From assembly GCA_030655595.1 (NCBI GenBank), contig JAUSNQ010000103.1:1-28576 (forward strand): 28,576 nt of DNA, written 5' to 3'. A program made the position numbers and the translations under genes. The notes beneath the pieces were generated by a model, which saw nothing but the letters and a program-made list of their open reading frames with translations, did no database searches and was not told the DNA's origin. Below, in pieces: positions 26,103 through 28,576 of this stretch (its first letter is position 1; each line of letters opens with the position of its first letter). The DNA is from Paludibacter sp. (lineage in GTDB: Bacteria; Bacteroidota; Bacteroidia; Bacteroidales; Paludibacteraceae).

Positions 26103-26966
26103 TTATTTTTCCAGATTACTCAATGTCTTCGCCACATCTTCCATTAGCCACATGGGCGTTGAAGTGGCACCGCAAATGCCGATTTTCTTTGTCAGATCGA
26201 GGTTTAAGTCCAACACTTCAGAAGCTTCTGAAACGATATAAGTATTTGGATTGATGCTTTTGCTGTGTTCATACAGCACCTTTCCATTGGAGCTTTTTTT
26301 TCCGCTGACAAAAATAACGATATCATTTTGCTGTGCAAAGGTAGTAATATTTGGAATTCTATTCGACACCTGGCGACAAATTGTGTCGGAATATTCAAAC
26401 TTAGCCGGATCTGCAACCTGACCCGATAAATTCGTAATTAGTTTATTAAAACCATCCAAAGATTTGGTTGTCTGAGAAAATAACCTGATTCCCTTGGATA
26501 AATCTAATTTTGATATATCTGATTCCTTTTCAATGATGATTGCCTTGCCATCGGTTTGCCCAACCAGACCATTCACTTCGGCATGACCATTTTCTCCGTA
26601 GATAACTATTTGGGTATTGTCATCCGCAGGAACATCATAAGCGTTTTTGATTCTGGATTGCAACTTCAGCACCACAGGACAAGAAGCATCAATTAAAGTA
26701 ATGTTGTTGTTTTTTGCGAGTTCGTAAGTGGAAGGAGGCTCGCCATGAGCCCGTAGTAAAACTTTTACATCATGTAGTTCAGCAAGCTGCTCGTGATTGA
26801 TGGTAATCATGCCCATTTTCTCGAGTCGGCTGACTTCCTGACCGTTGTGGACAATATCACCCAGACAATACAAAACTTCCCCTTTAGCTAATTCCTCTTC
26901 TGCTTTTGCAATGGCTTTAACCACGCCAAAACAAAAACCTGATTTTTGATCTATTTCAATATTCAC
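26103..26966 (-). CDS. ispH: 4-hydroxy-3-methylbut-2-enyl diphosphate reductase
   Basis: The last enzyme of the non-mevalonate isoprenoid pathway: it reduces HMBPP to IPP and DMAPP with an iron-sulfur cluster. The 287 residues carry the three cluster cysteines C12 (GFCFGVVKAI), C96 (DASCPVV) and C197 (TICRQVSNR), at the same numbers as in E. coli IspH. Other motifs are HNGQEV, RAHGEPPS, GENGHAEVNGL with the catalytic Glu, and SSNGKVL. A short intergenic gap of 130 bases separates it from cmk, and 12 bases from pfkA. The start ATG at 26966 is fixed by the family N-terminus (MNIEIDQKSGFCFGV). Confidence 0.97.
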   Translation of the reverse strand: MNIEIDQKSGFCFGVVKAIAKAEEELAKGEVLYCLGDIVHNGQEVSRLEKMGMITINHEQLAELHDVKVLLRAHGEPPSTYELAKNNNITLIDASCPVVLKLQSRIKNAYDVPADDNTQIVIYGENGHAEVNGLVGQTDGKAIIIEKESDISKLDLSKGIRLFSQTTKSLDGFNKLITNLSGQVADPAKFEYSDTICRQVSNRIPNITTFAQQNDIVIFVSGKKSSNGKVLYEHSKSINPNTYIVSEASEVLDLNLDLTKKIGICGATSTPMWLMEDVAKTLSNLEK

Positions 26967-26973
26967 TTTTTAT

Positions 26974-27003
26974 CAAACATAAATTAAACAATACAAACTC
27001 AAA
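26974..27003 (-). promoter_or_regulatory. Possible internal promoter of ispH
   Basis: On the minus strand TTTG (27000-27003), 18 bases, then TATGTTTG (26974-26981), a perfect TAnnTTTG. It would start transcription only a few bases before the ispH ATG at 26966, giving an almost leaderless message. The match may be by chance in this AT-rich 130-base gap. Confidence 0.35.
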
Positions 27004-27096
27004 TTTCACAGATAAACGTTTTAACAGGATGATATGTTTAAAATTTCAGGTCGTTTAACTATTTTAAGACAGAACCAATTTAATTATTTATAATGA

Positions 27097-27786
27097 TTAT
27101 TCTACCAGTTTTTGCTTGAACAATTTATTCAGGATTGCCTGTTGTTCTTCCGGAGATAAAAAAGAATTATCAATCATAATGGCATCATCAGCTTTTTTGA
27201 GCGGACTTTCTTTCCTGTTTTGATCGCGCTCATCGCGCTCCTTCACATTAGCAAGGACATCTTCAAACAACACTTGCTCTCCTTTTGCTGTCAGCTCGTC
27301 CATCCTTCTTTGTGCCCTGATTTCAGGTGAAGCTGTCAGGAAGATTTTCAATTCTGCTTGCGGGAACACGACCGTTCCGATATCACGACCATCCATGACG
27401 ATGCCCTTTTGAGCACCCAATTTTTGCTGCTGTCGGACCATTTCGCGTCGCACTTCGCCCACAGTACTCACCCTGCTGGCTCCGTTTGATACTTCGAGAC
27501 TTCTGATTGCATGCTCAACATTTTCACCATTGAGGTAAATTTCAGCCTTACCTTCACTGTTCTTTTTAAACTCGAGGTGAATAGATCCAATATTGCTGAC
27601 AATACTCCTGACATCCATATGCAACTCATCCATCCAGCCATTACGCATACAAAATAACGATACCGCACGATACATGGCACCCGTATCCACATAGATGTAA
27701 CCAGCCTCTTTAGCCAATTGTTTGGCCATGGTGCTTTTCCCGCAAGACGAAAAACCATCAATTGCCACAATTATTTTCTTCATCAT
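27097..27786 (-). CDS. cmk: Cytidylate kinase
   Basis: Phosphorylates CMP and dCMP to the diphosphates in pyrimidine salvage. The 229 residues begin with the P-loop GFSSCGKS (11-18), followed by DTGAMYRAV, the CMP-binding region with VSNGASRVSTVGEVRREMVRQQ, GRDIGTVVFPQAELKIFLTAS and the LID segment DRDQNRKESPLKKADDAI. All are typical of the Cmk family. The first ATG at 27786 is chosen; a second ATG follows at once. It starts 6 bases after the porQ stop, which implies co-transcription. Confidence 0.96.
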   Translation of the reverse strand: MMKKIIVAIDGFSSCGKSTMAKQLAKEAGYIYVDTGAMYRAVSLFCMRNGWMDELHMDVRSIVSNIGSIHLEFKKNSEGKAEIYLNGENVEHAIRSLEVSNGASRVSTVGEVRREMVRQQQKLGAQKGIVMDGRDIGTVVFPQAELKIFLTASPEIRAQRRMDELTAKGEQVLFEDVLANVKERDERDQNRKESPLKKADDAIMIDNSFLSPEEQQAILNKLFKQKLVE

Positions 27787-27792
27787 GCTGTA

Positions 27793-28576
27793 TTAAAGAC
27801 GAAATTCATTTAAAGAAGTACTGATTGAAAACAGGTACGCAAAATTTCCAACCTGGAACTGACTCATGCCAAAGCCAACCTGAAAGTGGCTGATTTTAAT
27901 TCCTCCACCAAATGAAAAGCCTGCCATGCTCTTGAAACCATTCATTTTCAATTCCTGATGTCGTCGGTGGTTGTACGAACCTGCCAGATAAAAATTCTTC
28001 CCGGGAAGGAACTCCACTCCAAAAACGGCATGTCGGAATGCCATATCAATATCAGTGATTGCAGGAATTAAATCTCCCCTCTCATAATCAAGCATCGAGT
28101 TTTTATTGTCAATATAACTCAAATCCCAATCATGTAGATTGTGTAGTGTGAGCGAGGCGCGGAAAGGAGCGTGTTCAAGTTTATAAGACAGACCCAATTG
28201 GATGTCAAAGGGCAAAGGTTCAAAATGTTGTCCATCTTCCCCTGAATAATAACCCTTAAATTGTGTCCCTATATTCCTGAACACCAATCCGGCAGAAAAC
28301 AATTTTTCAGGAACCAGATAGCTAACTCCCAAATCTAAAGCAGCCCCAAATGACACATAACGTTCATAAGCAGAGTAAATGGGTTTTAAAGTCGCACCAA
28401 CGAAAAGCTGTTTGGTGAGCATCCTGCTATAAATCAAACTCATTGAAATATCCTTTGCCGTAAACTCACCCATAATCTCGTTAAACTCGGTTGTTTCTTT
28501 AAAGGTCCCATAATCGACATATTGAACGCCCAAAGCAAAATTATTTCTACCATAGGTTTTCGCGAAAATTGCAGAA
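27793..28576 (-). CDS. porQ: Type IX secretion system protein PorQ (N-terminus outside the window)
   Basis: PorQ is an outer-membrane beta-barrel of the type IX secretion system. In P. gingivalis it works with PorZ and PorU in attaching sorted proteins to the cell surface. The 261 visible residues show alternating amphipathic strands with family phrases YGRNNFALGVQYVDYGTF, GATLKPIYSAYERYVSFGAALDLGVSYL, GLVFRNIGTQFKGY and GVEFLPGKNFYLAGSYNHRRHQELKM, and they end in a strand with LFSISTSLNEFRL. The frame is open to the window edge with no start codon that would fit a signal peptide, so the 5' end is missing. The order porQ-cmk-ispH matches what I recall from P. gingivalis. Confidence 0.9.
   Translation of the reverse strand, partial: SAIFAKTYGRNNFALGVQYVDYGTFKETTEFNEIMGEFTAKDISMSLIYSRMLTKQLFVGATLKPIYSAYERYVSFGAALDLGVSYLVPEKLFSAGLVFRNIGTQFKGYYSGEDGQHFEPLPFDIQLGLSYKLEHAPFRASLTLHNLHDWDLSYIDNKNSMLDYERGDLIPAITDIDMAFRHAVFGVEFLPGKNFYLAGSYNHRRHQELKMNGFKSMAGFSFGGGIKISHFQVGFGMSQFQVGNFAYLFSISTSLNEFRL

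Overview
The window comes from a Bacteroidetes genome, most likely order Bacteroidales. The evidence is a SusC/SusD pair, a type IX secretion protein (PorQ) beside cmk and ispH, a peptidase ending in a type IX sorting domain, promoters of the TTTG / TAnnTTTG type, and no Shine-Dalgarno-like sequences where I looked. The DNA is AT-rich. Most of it is ordinary chromosomal backbone; I see no phage, plasmid, CRISPR, rRNA or tRNA.

Layout. 1-2933: a GT4 glycosyltransferase followed 9 bases later by mutS, which runs off the left edge. 3116-3286: a 56-residue two-helix membrane protein on the plus strand. 3405-7871: a cobalamin-dependent methionine synthase without the usual C-terminal activation domain, then gpmI (glycolysis). 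8291-9913: class I fumarase, divergent from gpmI. 9925-12260: a secreted C10 cysteine peptidase and a downstream secreted protein of unknown role. 12347-19357: a four-gene envelope operon, susC-susD-lipoprotein-lipoprotein, which starts at a recognisable promoter and ends in a clear intrinsic terminator just before the peptidase. 19736-23247: an undecaprenyl-phosphate sugar transferase, a ClC chloride channel/transporter with CBS domains, and xseB. 23395-25110: recJ. 25107-28576: porQ (5' end missing), cmk, ispH and pfkA on the minus strand, ending tail-to-tail with recJ.

The most unusual structure is in three intergenic gaps around metH and gpmI. Each holds a long inverted repeat whose arms are related to AACCACAAAAGGCACAAAAG: a perfect 27-bp pair (3296-3399), an imperfect 30-bp pair with a heptamer tandem repeat inside it (6159-6340), and a perfect 52-bp pair around a 199-base, locally GC-richer core (7940-8242). 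In the last, both arms supply the -33 TTTG of outward-facing promoters, one for gpmI and one for fumarase, with identical spacing on each side. This looks like a non-coding interspersed repeat family that has become part of the promoters of central carbon genes.

Functional links: the peptidase carries a sorting domain for the secretion system to which PorQ belongs. The SusCD operon encodes no glycoside hydrolase, so its ligand is open. gpmI, pfkA and fumarase serve central metabolism; ispH serves isoprenoid synthesis; mutS, recJ and xseB serve DNA repair.
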